A DNA stretch of 64,000 nucleotides, taken from contig CAZLDS010000009.1 in assembly GCA_964558395.1 (NCBI GenBank), forward strand, positions 15,484-79,483. The letters run 5' to 3'. This DNA is from CSP1-5 sp964558395 (GTDB lineage: Bacteria > Methylomirabilota > Methylomirabilia > Methylomirabilales > CSP1-5). Made by a program: the position numbers and the translations under genes. Below, piece after piece: positions 26,028 through 34,946 of this stretch; the stretch's first letter is position 1, and every line of letters starts with the position of its first letter. The notes under the pieces were generated by a model. The model saw only the letters and a program-made list of their open reading frames with translations. It was not told the origin of the DNA and made no database searches.

Positions 26028-26369
26028 ATGGCAAGTGACACCACGTATGTGACGCTGACGAAAGATAGCTTCGATAGCGAAGTACTGAAGAGTACCGAGC
26101 CAGTGTTGGTGGATTTTTGGGCAGAGTGGTGCGGCCCGTGTCATCAGATTGCCGCGACCATTGAAGAACTGGCGGCGGAGTTCGAAGGCCGCGCCAAAGT
26201 GGGCAAGCTGAATGTAGACGACAATGCGCCCCTAGCCGCCCAGTATGGCATTTGGTCGATCCCGTCGCTGCTCCTCTTCAAGGATGGTCAGGTGGTGGAT
26301 CAGGTCATCGGCGTGGTGCCAAAGCGGGTGCTGGCTGACAAGCTTGATGGCCTCCTGCGCCCAGCGTAA
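26028..26369 (+). CDS. Thioredoxin
   Basis: A 113-residue thioredoxin with the active site WCGPC in VDFWAEWCGPCHQIA (about residues 28-42) and the cis-proline region SIPSLLLF. No signal peptide, so it is a cytosolic disulfide reductase. AGGAGGAGAG precedes the ATG. Partners could include peroxiredoxins or the selenoprotein system; no thioredoxin reductase lies in the window. Confidence 0.95.
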   Translation: MASDTTYVTLTKDSFDSEVLKSTEPVLVDFWAEWCGPCHQIAATIEELAAEFEGRAKVGKLNVDDNAPLAAQYGIWSIPSLLLFKDGQVVDQVIGVVPKRVLADKLDGLLRPA

Positions 26370-26568
26370 AGCATGGAGCAGGATAGATATTCTGCAAATG
26401 GGGCCGTGATCTATCGGCTTTCGAAGGCGTGGCCTTTTCTCATGCCAAGCATCGATCCCTGGTCATTGGCGGGACACCCCGACCGGTCGAGCGGAGGGTA
26501 TTGATATACTATAGTGACTGCTCGGGATGCCCTCAGCAATGGAGTCCACCAAAGGAGGCTGAACCTTA

Positions 26569-27603
26569 ATGACTGAAGCGACGGAGCGTTTAGTGAGACT
26601 TTTGGCGGGCGGGCAGGTGCAGCCCGGCGGCAATGGAGACTTGGGTCGGCCTGTTCGTCCGGACAGGGACGAAGATCCGCTCGACGCGTATTCCCGTGCC
26701 GTCGTCGGGGTGGTGGAGAAGGTCGGTCCTGCGGTGGTCAGTATCGGGGTGAAGAAGCGCGTCCGCTCGCCGCGCTTCGGTCAGGAGGGGGCGGGGTCGG
26801 GTGTCATCCTCGCCTCGGACGGCTTCGTGCTCACAAACCACCACGTGGTCGAGGGGGCGGAAGATGTCCAGGTGCACCTCACGGACGGGCGGAGCTTCTC
26901 GGCCCACCTGGTGGGGAGCGATCCGGCAACCGACCTGGCTGTCGTCCGCGCCGAGGCGAGCAACCTGCCGGCGGCAGAGTTGGGGAGTTCTGATTCGCTG
27001 CGGGTGGGTCAGTTGGTCATCGCGATCGGCAATCCGCTCGGATTCCAAAGCACGGTCTCGACCGGGGTCATTTCCGCCCTTGGTCGGGCCCTCCGCAGCC
27101 AGTCCGGCCGGCTGATCGAGAATGTGATTCAGACGGATGTAGCACTGAATCCGGGGAACTCCGGGGGGCCGCTGGTGGACAGCCGGGGACATGTGATCGG
27201 CATCAATACGGCGATGATCTTCATGGCCCAGGGCATCAGTTTCGCAGTCCCGGTAAATACAGTGAAGTGGGTGGTAGGCGAGTTGGTTAGACGCGGGAAA
27301 GTCCGGCGCGCCTATCTGGGGATTGCCGGACAGGTCCGACCGATTGGTCGCCGGGTCCAGCGCCATTTGGACTTGCAGATTTCCATGGGTGTTGAAGTCG
27401 TTTTGGTGGAGGACCGGGGCCCGGCGAATCAGGCCGGAGTCCGCGAGGGGGACCTGATCCTCAGTGTGAACGGAAAGAGTGTCGGCAGCGTGGACGACGT
27501 CCATCGTCTTCTGACGGGCTGGCCAGCCGGCTCGCCCCTCGGCCTGACGATTCTCCGAAACGGCGATCGTCTCCACGTGCAAGTCATCCCCGGCGAAATG
27601 TAA
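26569..27603 (+). CDS. HtrA/DegP-like serine protease without signal peptide
   Basis: A 344-residue S1C protease with one PDZ domain. The catalytic triad is visible: His in TNHHVVEGAEDV, Asp in DPATDLAVV, Ser in NPGNSGGPLVDS. The PDZ domain (VEDRGPANQAGVREGDLILSV, written in the C-terminal third) recognises exposed C-termini. The N-terminus (MTEATERLVRLL) lacks a hydrophobic signal, unlike DegP/DegS, so the protein appears cytosolic. AAAGGAGG before the ATG is an excellent ribosome binding site. TATACT near 26510 may be its -10. It ends 3 nt before prmA. Confidence 0.9.
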   Translation: MTEATERLVRLLAGGQVQPGGNGDLGRPVRPDRDEDPLDAYSRAVVGVVEKVGPAVVSIGVKKRVRSPRFGQEGAGSGVILASDGFVLTNHHVVEGAEDVQVHLTDGRSFSAHLVGSDPATDLAVVRAEASNLPAAELGSSDSLRVGQLVIAIGNPLGFQSTVSTGVISALGRALRSQSGRLIENVIQTDVALNPGNSGGPLVDSRGHVIGINTAMIFMAQGISFAVPVNTVKWVVGELVRRGKVRRAYLGIAGQVRPIGRRVQRHLDLQISMGVEVVLVEDRGPANQAGVREGDLILSVNGKSVGSVDDVHRLLTGWPAGSPLGLTILRNGDRLHVQVIPGEM

Positions 27604-27606
27604 CTG

Positions 27607-28569
27607 GTGTCGTGGCGCGGGCGGGGGACTGTGGGGAAACGGTACGTCGAACTGATCGTGACCGCCACGCCCGAGACGGTGGAGGCGTGCGCTGATTTCC
27701 TCTTTGGCGAGGGGGCCCTTGGCCTCGTCTTGGAGGATCCCTCCGACGGCGCAGCGGAAATCCTCATCCGCGCGAGCTTCCCTGGACGCTCGCCCATTGA
27801 TCCAATCCTCAATCGACTGACGGCATATCAGCAGGCTCTCGCGGCGCTCGACTTTCCCGGTGCAGTGGGGCGGATTGAGGTCCGCGAGATACCTCCCGCC
27901 GACTGGGCGCAAAGTTGGAAGGCGCACTTCAAGCCTCTTGCCGTCGGCAAACGCCTGATCATTGCTCCGCCCTGGGATGGCGGCCCGTTTCCGGAGGATC
28001 GATTGCTGATCCGGATCAACCCTGGGATGAGTTTCGGTACGGGCCATCACGCCACAACGCGGATGTGTCTCGAAGCACTCGAGGCCTTCATCGCGCAGTG
28101 GGCGGAGACCAGGGGACCCGAAGTGCTAGACGTGGGGACGGGGGCCGGGATCCTGGCGATTGCTGGAGCAGTGCTCGGGGCGGAGTCCGTCGTCGCCATC
28201 GATACCGACCCCGAGGCGTGCGAGGCGGCAGCACGCAACGTGTCCCTCAACAAGGTGCAGGACCGGCTCCGGATCTCCCATGCAGGGGTTGAGAGTATCG
28301 ATCCTGAGACGCGGTTCGACTTGGCCGTTGCGAACCTCGATGCGAAGACCCTCAGTGCACTTTTGACGCCCCTCTCGACCCTTCTTCGCCCCCAGGGTCG
28401 GCTGATCGCTTCAGGACTCCTGGCAGAGGAGGAGGAGGCAGTCGCCGCCACGGCCCGAGCCTGCCGGCTTGACGTCACGGCGACCCAATCGGATGGCGAG
28501 TGGGTCTGTCTGCTGTTGAGGTCCAGCCGGTCGGAAAGTGTCCCCCCCGAAAAAGCAAGCGCCGCCTGA
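27607..28569 (+). CDS. prmA: Ribosomal protein L11 methyltransferase
   Basis: A 320-residue SAM-dependent methyltransferase of the PrmA family, which trimethylates ribosomal protein L11. The N-terminal substrate-recognition domain (ETVEACADFLFGEGALGL) precedes the methyltransferase core: PGMSFGTGHHATT, the SAM loop VLDVGTGAGILAIAGA and VANLDAKTL in place of the usual ANI. Start is GTG at 27607 or GTG at 27631 (MGKRYVEL); both are plausible. Its last codons form one arm of the hairpin shared with the convergent hsp20 gene. Confidence 0.92.
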   Translation: MSWRGRGTVGKRYVELIVTATPETVEACADFLFGEGALGLVLEDPSDGAAEILIRASFPGRSPIDPILNRLTAYQQALAALDFPGAVGRIEVREIPPADWAQSWKAHFKPLAVGKRLIIAPPWDGGPFPEDRLLIRINPGMSFGTGHHATTRMCLEALEAFIAQWAETRGPEVLDVGTGAGILAIAGAVLGAESVVAIDTDPEACEAAARNVSLNKVQDRLRISHAGVESIDPETRFDLAVANLDAKTLSALLTPLSTLLRPQGRLIASGLLAEEEEAVAATARACRLDVTATQSDGEWVCLLLRSSRSESVPPEKASAA

Positions 28570-28591
28570 CGCGTGGTCAAGCGGCGCTTGC
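28550..28591 (-). terminator. Rho-independent terminator of hsp20
   Basis: Arms GCAAGCGCCGC (28555-28565) and GCGGCGCTTGC (28581-28591) pair perfectly over 11 bp with a 15-nt loop. On the minus strand the hairpin is followed by TTTTT, so it ends the hsp20 transcript; on the plus strand no T tract follows. It overlaps the end of prmA. Confidence 0.8.
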
Positions 28592-28613
28592 GGCAAGTAT
28601 CAAAGGGACTCGC

Positions 28614-29081
28614 TTACTTTGCCTCACCGGCCTTGACGTCGATCGCGACCTTCTTCGCGGCGAGGGCCTTTTTCAGAGGCACCGTGACCTCCAGGAAGCC
28701 CTTGTCATACCGGGCATTGATCTTCTCGGTGTCGGCCCCCTCGGGGAGCATCACGGTCCGTTCGAACCGGCCATGGGCGATCTCACGCAGATAGTAGCCT
28801 GCTTCCTTCTTCTCTTCAGTGGTCTTTCGCTCGCCCTTGATCGTCAGCCGATTCTCAACCACGGACACGTCGACGTCCTTCGGATCGATCCCGGGCAGCT
28901 CGGCGCGGACATGGAACTGGCCGTCTTCAGCATAAGCCTCAATGGCCGGGACAAACCTTTCATTGATCTCCGGCCGCGGCCACCAATCGCGCCCAGTGAA
29001 AAAGCGATCGAAGAGCCGATCGAGATCCCGGTGAAGCGTGGTCATCCCCTCAAACGGATACCATCGACGAACGGGTAACAT
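28614..29081 (-). CDS. Hsp20/alpha-crystallin small heat-shock protein
   Basis: A 155-residue sHsp holdase chaperone that binds unfolding proteins and forms oligomers. The alpha-crystallin core spans about residues 45-140, with the typical AELPGIDPKDVDVSV, LTIKGER and the GFLEVTVP segment near the C-terminal end, followed by a short tail. N-terminal DLDRLFDRFF is characteristic. A consensus promoter (29154-29181) and a dyad (29196-29218) lie upstream, so expression is probably controlled. A terminator follows. Confidence 0.95.
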   Translation of the reverse strand: MLPVRRWYPFEGMTTLHRDLDRLFDRFFTGRDWWPRPEINERFVPAIEAYAEDGQFHVRAELPGIDPKDVDVSVVENRLTIKGERKTTEEKKEAGYYLREIAHGRFERTVMLPEGADTEKINARYDKGFLEVTVPLKKALAAKKVAIDVKAGEAK

Positions 29082-29153
29082 CGCCTCATCACCTCCTCTG
29101 TCTCATTTCGACCGCGTACACCTCCGCGCGGCCGTCCGCTTCTTTCACCTAAT

Positions 29154-29181
29154 AGTATAGTCGAATTTCAAATTTTGTCAA
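29154..29181 (-). promoter_or_regulatory. Promoter of hsp20
   Basis: Minus strand TTGACA (29181-29176), 16-nt spacer, TATACT (29159-29154): close to the sigma-70 consensus in an AT-rich stretch unlike its surroundings. It is not a sigma-32 type promoter. Confidence 0.75.
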
Positions 29182-29195
29182 GTTGTGTGAAGATA

Positions 29196-29218
29196 ATCTT
29201 AGTAGTATAGACTAAGAT
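29196..29218. promoter_or_regulatory. Dyad upstream of hsp20 promoter
   Basis: ATCTTAGT and ACTAAGAT form perfect 8-bp arms around AGTATAG, 15 bp upstream of the -35. TAGTATAG recurs at the -10. It is not a CIRCE element (different arms and spacing). Possible operator for an unidentified regulator. Confidence 0.45.
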
Positions 29219-29295
29219 ATCATACAAAACCTTTTTTTTCAATGGATTATGGTGCATGGTGAATGACTTCTCCGTAGGCTAGGAGGGCACGGGGA

Positions 29296-32200
29296 CTAGA
29301 GGAGTTTCTCGGGCCTTTTGAGGGGCGGCTCAGGGGCAACAGGGAGGCCAAGCCTGCGGCGAGTGAACATCTTCAGATCGTCGAGCATGGCGTAGAGACA
29401 GGGGATCAGTATGAGCGTTAGAATGGTGGCAAAGCTGAGCCCCCAGACAACTGAGATGGCCATGGGCGAGAGGAACTTGGCCTGGCCGGTCGAGAAGAAG
29501 GCGAGTGGGATCAAGCCTCCCACCGTGGTGAGCGTGGTCAGCAGCACCGGGCGCAAGCGGGCCGTTCCGGACGCGAGGATTGCTTCGTCTCGGGACATCC
29601 CGGCTTCTCGTGATCGGTTAATAAAGTCGACCAGGATCAGGGAGTCGTTCACGACTACGCCGACCAGCGCCACCAAACCCATCACCGAGAGGAAGCTCAA
29701 CGGCTCGTTCATGAGCAGATGGCCGATCACGACCCCGTCCAAGGCGAACGGAATAGCGGCCATCACCATCAAGGGCTGGATGAACGATCGAAAGAGCGAC
29801 CCCAGGATGAAGTAAATCAGCATAAAGGCGATGAGAGAAACCTTCGGCAGCGCAGCGAGGGACTCTTCCGCTTCCTGCCGCTCGCCCTTGATCACGACAC
29901 GGTAGCCCGGGAACTGGCTCCCCACATCGGCGAACTTTTTCTTCAGCTGTTGGGTGACCTGGAAGGCATTTGCCTTCCGGGTGTCCACGTCGGCCAAGAC
30001 GGTAATGGTTCTCTTTTGGTCGTCACGCCGGATCTTGCTGGTGCCGATCCCTGTTTCCAAGCGGGCGACGTCGCGCAGGAATACCTTCTCCCCGGAGGGC
30101 AGGGTGAGTTTCATCCCCGCCACCGTCTCCAGGCTACGGCGCGATGCTTGCGGGAAGCGAACAACGATCGGCACGTCCTCGTCCCGCCGCTGGATCGTGG
30201 AGGCCTCCACCCCGAGCAACGCCTGCTGGACCTGGCGCGCAATCTGCCCCAAGTCCAGGCCGAGCGCGCGGGCTTCAGGCAAGAGGGTGATCTGGAGTTC
30301 CTCTTTCCCTTCCGTGAAATCGTCACGTACGTCTTCGACGCCTGGAATGCCCCCGAGGAACGCCTTAACGTCAGCGGCTAATTGACGGAGGACGGGGATA
30401 TCGTTGCCTACGACCCGGGCCTCGATGGCCGGGCCCCCCGGGCCGGCCTGTGTCTTGAGGAACTGAATTTTCGTCATCCCAGGAATCCCCGCCATACCCG
30501 CACGGAGATCGACAATCACGTCATCGGTGCTCCGTTCGCGATCCTCCTCGAGCTCGACTAGCAATTGCCCCAGATTCGGACCCCGCTCCGCCCGGTTGAC
30601 GTCCAGAAAAGCGACGCCCACGTTGGTCGCGACCGATCGCAACTCTCCCGGGGGCAGATTCAACACAACCTGCTCCGCCCGCTTGGCCACCTCCAGCGTA
30701 TCCTCAATCTTCGCCCCCGACCAGGTTTCAAAGTTGACGAGGAACTGCGAGGATTCGAACTGCCGGAAGAGGACGAAGGGGATTCGGTACCAGGCCGTGG
30801 CCGCGAGGAGAATGGTGGCGCACAGGAGGAATACCGTGGTCACAGCACGCCACCGGAGTGTCGTCTGGAGCAGGCGGTGGTAGACGTCGCGGAGCTCTGT
30901 CAACCAGGGGAGTTCACGGCGGCGAACGCCTTGGGCATAGGTAGGGGTGATGACGTCCGAGAGGTGAGAGGGGAGGACCACCAGCGCCTCGAGGAGGGAC
31001 GCGAGGAGGGCGAAGCTGACTACGATCGGGATGTGAGACATAAAAACGCCCATGGTTCCCGGGATGAGGAGGAGGGGAAGAAAGGCGGCAACCGTCGTCG
31101 TCACGGTGGCCACGACCGGCCAGGCGACCTCCGTCGTCCCTTGAACCGCTGCTTGCTGGGGGTCCATGCCCTCTTCAACGTGGCGGTAGACGTTTTCGGT
31201 CACCACGATCGCGTCGTCGACGAGCAGCCCGAGTACGAGAATCAGGCTAAAGAGTGAGACCATATTGAGGCTGATCCCGTATATCGACATGAAGACGAGG
31301 CCACCGAGCATCGCGAAGGGGATGCCCAGCCCCGTCAGAAAGGCGAGCCGAGGCCGCACGAAGATCCAGAGGGTCATGAGGACGATGGTCAGCCCGATGG
31401 CGCCGCTCAGGCGGAGCGTGTTGAGGCGGTTGCGGATGAAGACTGAGAAGTCGTTGAAGACGCCGATGGTCACCGTCTCGGGTAACTGTTTCCGGACGGC
31501 GTCGACCAGGGCACGCACCGAGGCCGCGATGTCGATGGCGTCTCCGGTGCGCTCCTTGGTGACCACCAGGTTGATACCCGGACGCCCTCCCCAGCGGCCG
31601 ATCGTGACGGGCTCTTCGAAGGTCTCCCGGACCGTCGCCACGTCCCCCACAGTGAGGGGGGTTCCGGTGGCGACACTCCGCAGAATGATCTGCTCGACCT
31701 CCGGGGCTCCCGCCACCTCGCCCAGCGTGCGGACGAGGATCTCGCCGCGGGCGGTCTTCATGGTCCCCCCAGGCACGTTCCGATTATGAGCGGCGATGGC
31801 CGCCCGAACATCGTCCAGGCTCAATCGGTATTGGTCGAGTCGCGCGGGGTCCACCTCGACCCAGATCTGCCGCTCGCGCGTCCCCAGTATCTGAACCGCG
31901 GCGACCCCTGGGATGCGGCGCAGGTCGTCCTTGAGATCTTTGGCCATGTCCCGGAGCGTCGCCTCGTCAATATCACCCGCGAGTGAGACGGTGATCACCG
32001 GGAACGTCGACTTGACTTCGCGGACCTCGGGGTCTTCGGCCCCGACCGGCAGGTTGGTGACGTTGTCCAGGGCGGCGCGGACGTCGCTGAGAGCCCGGTT
32101 CATGTCGGCCTCCGGTTGAAATTTGAGCGTGATCTCGGACCGCCCCTCCTGTGAGACCGACAAGAGTTCGTCCAAATCGTCGAGGTCCGCGACCTCCTCC

Positions 32201-32406
32201 TCGATCGGGGCCGTGATGAGCTTCTCCACTTCCTCCGGGGAGGCCCCCTGGAACGTGGTGACAATCTGAATGGCCTTGCGGGAGAATTCTGGGAACAGCT
32301 CCCGGTGCATGTTGAAATAGGTCACCAGGCCCGTCCCCAGGACGAAAAGGGTAAGCAGGTTCACCAGCACGCGGTTGCCGACGGAGAATTCGATCAGGCG
32401 TCTCAT
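29296..32406 (-). CDS. Efflux RND transporter permease (HAE-like)
   Basis: A 1036-residue inner-membrane RND pump with two repeats of six membrane helices and two large periplasmic loops. Typical blocks: the N-terminal RVLVNLLTLFVLGTGLVTYF helix region, the second-loop and helix-4 region LGLLVDDAIVVTENVYRH with the proton-relay aspartates (DDA), and the matching C-terminal ALVGVVVNDSLILVDF. It extrudes a substrate driven by the proton gradient. It overlaps the adaptor gene by 4 nt (ATGA). No outer-membrane channel gene is adjacent, so a TolC-like protein elsewhere is needed. Substrate unknown; the TetR partner suggests a drug or organic compound. Confidence 0.93.
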   Translation of the reverse strand: MRRLIEFSVGNRVLVNLLTLFVLGTGLVTYFNMHRELFPEFSRKAIQIVTTFQGASPEEVEKLITAPIEEEVADLDDLDELLSVSQEGRSEITLKFQPEADMNRALSDVRAALDNVTNLPVGAEDPEVREVKSTFPVITVSLAGDIDEATLRDMAKDLKDDLRRIPGVAAVQILGTRERQIWVEVDPARLDQYRLSLDDVRAAIAAHNRNVPGGTMKTARGEILVRTLGEVAGAPEVEQIILRSVATGTPLTVGDVATVRETFEEPVTIGRWGGRPGINLVVTKERTGDAIDIAASVRALVDAVRKQLPETVTIGVFNDFSVFIRNRLNTLRLSGAIGLTIVLMTLWIFVRPRLAFLTGLGIPFAMLGGLVFMSIYGISLNMVSLFSLILVLGLLVDDAIVVTENVYRHVEEGMDPQQAAVQGTTEVAWPVVATVTTTVAAFLPLLLIPGTMGVFMSHIPIVVSFALLASLLEALVVLPSHLSDVITPTYAQGVRRRELPWLTELRDVYHRLLQTTLRWRAVTTVFLLCATILLAATAWYRIPFVLFRQFESSQFLVNFETWSGAKIEDTLEVAKRAEQVVLNLPPGELRSVATNVGVAFLDVNRAERGPNLGQLLVELEEDRERSTDDVIVDLRAGMAGIPGMTKIQFLKTQAGPGGPAIEARVVGNDIPVLRQLAADVKAFLGGIPGVEDVRDDFTEGKEELQITLLPEARALGLDLGQIARQVQQALLGVEASTIQRRDEDVPIVVRFPQASRRSLETVAGMKLTLPSGEKVFLRDVARLETGIGTSKIRRDDQKRTITVLADVDTRKANAFQVTQQLKKKFADVGSQFPGYRVVIKGERQEAEESLAALPKVSLIAFMLIYFILGSLFRSFIQPLMVMAAIPFALDGVVIGHLLMNEPLSFLSVMGLVALVGVVVNDSLILVDFINRSREAGMSRDEAILASGTARLRPVLLTTLTTVGGLIPLAFFSTGQAKFLSPMAISVVWGLSFATILTLILIPCLYAMLDDLKMFTRRRLGLPVAPEPPLKRPEKLL

Positions 32407-33653
32407 GGCGTCAGCTCGCGCGTCTCCACGACCCGAATCGGCGCCCCGTCCCGGAGGAGGCGGTGGCCGTTCACGACCAAGAGATCGCCAGGCTCGAGCC
32501 CTTGCGCGATCAGATGCCGAGACCCAAAGGTCCGAGCGATCGTCAGTAGACGACGATGGGCGGTCTGCTGCTCGGGGTCAGCCACGAACACGGCCGTGTC
32601 TCCGTTCTCGATCAGGACACTCGCGCGCGGAATGAGAATGGCGTCGGGGTAGGACCGCAGAGGGATGCTGGCCCGAGCAAACATTCCGGGCAGCAATCGC
32701 TTCTCGCGGCGGTTGTCGATGATGATCTCGACGGGAAACGTCCGGGTCTCGGTATCCGCCCGGGGGCCGATGTGTTCGATCCGACCTTGTACCGGCTCGG
32801 GGAGAGCCTTCACGGTGACGGTCGCCTCCGCCCCGGGACGGAGAAAGCTGACATCGTCTGCAGGAACCCGTACGAGGACCTTCACGGCCGCCACGTCGGC
32901 CAGACGGAAGAGGACCGTCCCGGAAGTGACCTGTTCCCCGAGCGTGACATCTTTCTCGGATATGATTCCCGCAAAGGGAGCCCGCACCTGCGTGTCCGCG
33001 AGGGCGTCTCGCGCCTGGGACAACTCGGCCTCCGCCGACGCGAGATCCGCCTGCGCCCAGGCCAGTTGCGCCTCGGCCTCACGGAGGCCGCTCGCGACCC
33101 GCTCGAGCTCCTCCTGGGTCTGGCGGAAAGCCAGCTCAACCCGCTTCACCTCCACCCAGGCGATTCCCCCCTCGTCGAACAGCGATTTCAGCCTGGTGTA
33201 TTCGGCCTGCGCCAGCCCCACTTTGTCTCGGTTAATGCCGATGAGGGCCTTTTGCCGCGCGATCTCCGTCTGTCGGGTATGGACCTGGGCACGGGCGCGA
33301 GTCACCAGTGCCTCCTGTTTGGTGACGTCGATGCGAAAGGGGACGGGATCAATCTCGGCGAGCAAGGTCCCTTCCTCGACCGTGGCACCCAACTCGATCT
33401 CCGGGGGGATGCGGACCACGGGACCCGCCACCTTGGCGCCCACCGCCGCCTCGCGGACAGCTTGGACGGTCCCCAGGGCTTCCAGCCGGTGGGTGAACTC
33501 ATGCGGGGCCACGCGGGCGACCTCGACTGAGACCGGCACCGGGCCTGATTGCGCGTTTTCCGGCTCATGCACCCCCCGGATGATCAAGACGCCCACAGCG
33601 GTCACCAGGATCATGGCGAGGATCAACCGGACCGATGGGTTCTGTAGCTTCAT
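32403..33653 (-). CDS. Efflux RND periplasmic adaptor subunit
   Basis: A 416-residue membrane-fusion protein. An N-terminal membrane anchor (LILAMILVTAVGVLII) is followed by a beta-barrel/lipoyl pair (VGAKVAGPVVRIP and later VRAPFAGIIS), separated by a long alpha-helical hairpin rich in Glu, Ala and Gln (about residues 115-220). It links the RND permease to an outer-membrane channel. Start and stop overlap the neighbouring genes by 4 nt each, so the TetR-adaptor-pump unit is one operon. Confidence 0.93.
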   Translation of the reverse strand: MKLQNPSVRLILAMILVTAVGVLIIRGVHEPENAQSGPVPVSVEVARVAPHEFTHRLEALGTVQAVREAAVGAKVAGPVVRIPPEIELGATVEEGTLLAEIDPVPFRIDVTKQEALVTRARAQVHTRQTEIARQKALIGINRDKVGLAQAEYTRLKSLFDEGGIAWVEVKRVELAFRQTQEELERVASGLREAEAQLAWAQADLASAEAELSQARDALADTQVRAPFAGIISEKDVTLGEQVTSGTVLFRLADVAAVKVLVRVPADDVSFLRPGAEATVTVKALPEPVQGRIEHIGPRADTETRTFPVEIIIDNRREKRLLPGMFARASIPLRSYPDAILIPRASVLIENGDTAVFVADPEQQTAHRRLLTIARTFGSRHLIAQGLEPGDLLVVNGHRLLRDGAPIRVVETRELTP

Positions 33654-34252
33654 GGCTGGAGGCTCCTGAGGACTGTCTGAGTCAGGGTTTCGCTCATGGC
33701 GTCCAGATCAAAGGCATGGCGGTCGCACAGCCATTGGAGGACGAGGCCATCGAGGGTGGCGAGGATACTTGCGGCGACCAGGGAGGGGCTGTCGCAATGA
33801 AAGGATCCGTCCCGCACGCCGGCCGCGATGATGGCCGCGACGTCGGCCCTGGCGACCCTGTACGCCTCCCGCAGACGCGTCTGGAGGAGTGCCTGTTGCT
33901 CCCCCCGCCCCCCCTCGGCCCAGAAGTCGAAGAACACCAGAAAGAACGGCTCCCAGCGGCGGAAAGTCTGAAACGCCACCGCGATGAATCGTGCCAGCAT
34001 CGCGGCCGGCTGTTGAATGCCCGCGAGCTCTTTCGTGTAAAAGTCCTTCAGCTCGCCCAGCATGTGATCGTGAAGGACGAGGAAGAGTTCGGTCTTACTC
34101 TTGAAGTACTCGTAGACGGTCCCCTTCCCGATGCCGGCCTCTTCTGCCACCGCCTCCATCTTCGCGCGATGGTATCCGTCGCGTGCGAAGACGCGCATGG
34201 CCGCCTGGAGAATTTCTCTCCTCTTTCTATCTTTATCAACGATGATAGCCAT
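33650..34252 (-). CDS. TetR/AcrR family repressor of the RND operon
   Basis: A 200-residue TetR regulator. The N-terminal helix-turn-helix (ILQAAMRVFARDGYHRAKME, then AEEAGIGKGTVYEYFKSKTEL) is canonical, and the C-terminal half is the variable ligand domain. It is the first gene of the operon with the adaptor and pump, and a palindrome at 34272-34291 between the promoter and its start codon is the expected autorepression site. Inducer is unknown. Confidence 0.93.
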   Translation of the reverse strand: MAIIVDKDRKRREILQAAMRVFARDGYHRAKMEAVAEEAGIGKGTVYEYFKSKTELFLVLHDHMLGELKDFYTKELAGIQQPAAMLARFIAVAFQTFRRWEPFFLVFFDFWAEGGRGEQQALLQTRLREAYRVARADVAAIIAAGVRDGSFHCDSPSLVAASILATLDGLVLQWLCDRHAFDLDAMSETLTQTVLRSLQP

Positions 34253-34271
34253 TTACGCCCCACAAACTTGA

Positions 34272-34291
34272 ATGACCGACCAACCGGTCAT
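34272..34291. promoter_or_regulatory. TetR operator palindrome
   Basis: ATGACCG-N6-CGGTCAT, 20 bp, lies 10 bp downstream of the -10 box at 34302-34307 and 20 bp before the tetR start. A bound repressor would block the start of transcription. Confidence 0.75.
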
Positions 34292-34301
34292 CCTCATTTT
34301 A

Positions 34302-34330
34302 AGTATGCACCCCTGGTGGGGTGTTGTCAA
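34302..34330 (-). promoter_or_regulatory. Promoter of the tetR-adaptor-RND operon
   Basis: Minus strand TTGACA (34330-34325), 17 nt, CATACT (34307-34302). The only good promoter upstream of the operon, immediately next to the TetR palindrome. Confidence 0.7.
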
Positions 34331-34500
34331 CCGTTCGACTCAGGACTCGCTCAGGGCAGGCCCTTCGACGCAAAGTACTGCGCGCTCTTCGCCTGTCCCG
34401 AGCTCAGTCGGGGCGCTCAAGGCAGGCCTTGCGATAGGTCTACCCCGAGCTCAGTCGAGGGGCTTGAGGGGGGAGCCCCTTCGGGGTAACAGGGGTGAGT
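34331..34500. repeat. Dispersed repeat cluster (GAGCTCAGTCGAGGGGC family)
   Basis: The gene-free stretch 34253-34649 contains, besides the tetR control region, several copies of a degenerate palindromic word around CCCGAGCTCAGTCGGGGC and CCCGAGCTCAGTCGAGGGGC, with linked CTCAAGGCAGGCC and CTTCGACGC words. Related copies occur near 51645-51690 and 63925-63990, and coding variants at 35022-35093. Probably a REP-like or non-autonomous mobile repeat family. Confidence 0.6.
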
Positions 34501-34511
34501 GATAGTTCGGC

Positions 34512-34540
34512 TTGGGTTTGTGTGGAGGTGCCGGTACAAT
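34512..34540 (+). promoter_or_regulatory. Possible promoter for the 34650 gene pair
   Basis: TTGGGT (34512-34517), 17 nt, TACAAT (34535-34540), about 110 nt before the first of two overlapping plus-strand genes. Confidence 0.45.
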
Positions 34541-34649
34541 GCGAAGGGTGTGGGATAGGGATCGGTGGTGGAGAGCTGGAGCAGGAAGAGTGCGATACAT
34601 CGCAGCGGGAGCATAATCAAGAGCAAGACTCCCCCAGTGAAAGGAGAAA

Positions 34650-34946
34650 ATGATGGAGGAGCGTCTGAACCGACTCCAGCGAGAGCAGCAATACATGAAA
34701 TGGGTACTCGCCGTGGTTTTTGCCGCGGTCGTGGCTTGGGCGTTGTTCGGCCCGGGCGGAACCGGTCACTATCAGATTGTCTCGCCCAGCGACGCTTTTT
34801 TCGTCCATCGCCTGAATACATCCACGGGGGAAATACAGACCCTGGTTTTGGGGCGCCCCGATGTGGAGCGACAGCGATACGAGTTTCAGCAAATTGCCGT
34901 GTGGCCGGGGGGCCACGCGAAATCCGTGGAGAGGGATGAGCGATGA
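34650..34946 (+). CDS. Small single-helix membrane protein (98 aa)
   Basis: A 98-residue protein: short basic/glutamate-rich cytosolic start (MMEERLNRLQREQQYMK), one membrane helix (WVLAVVFAAVVAWALFG), then a mixed extracytoplasmic part of about 60 residues. AAAGGAG is 4-7 nt before the ATG pair at 34650/34653. It overlaps the next gene by 4 nt (ATGA), so the two are cotranslated. No family is recognised. The C-terminal part has the look of a small sensor or anchor (HRLNTSTGEIQTLVLGR), but this is only impression. Confidence 0.6.
   Translation: MMEERLNRLQREQQYMKWVLAVVFAAVVAWALFGPGGTGHYQIVSPSDAFFVHRLNTSTGEIQTLVLGRPDVERQRYEFQQIAVWPGGHAKSVERDER

Noticed and set aside
26590..28050. 486-codon minus-strand ORF
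   Set aside because: It spans two convincing plus-strand genes (HtrA-like and prmA) and has no family-like features.
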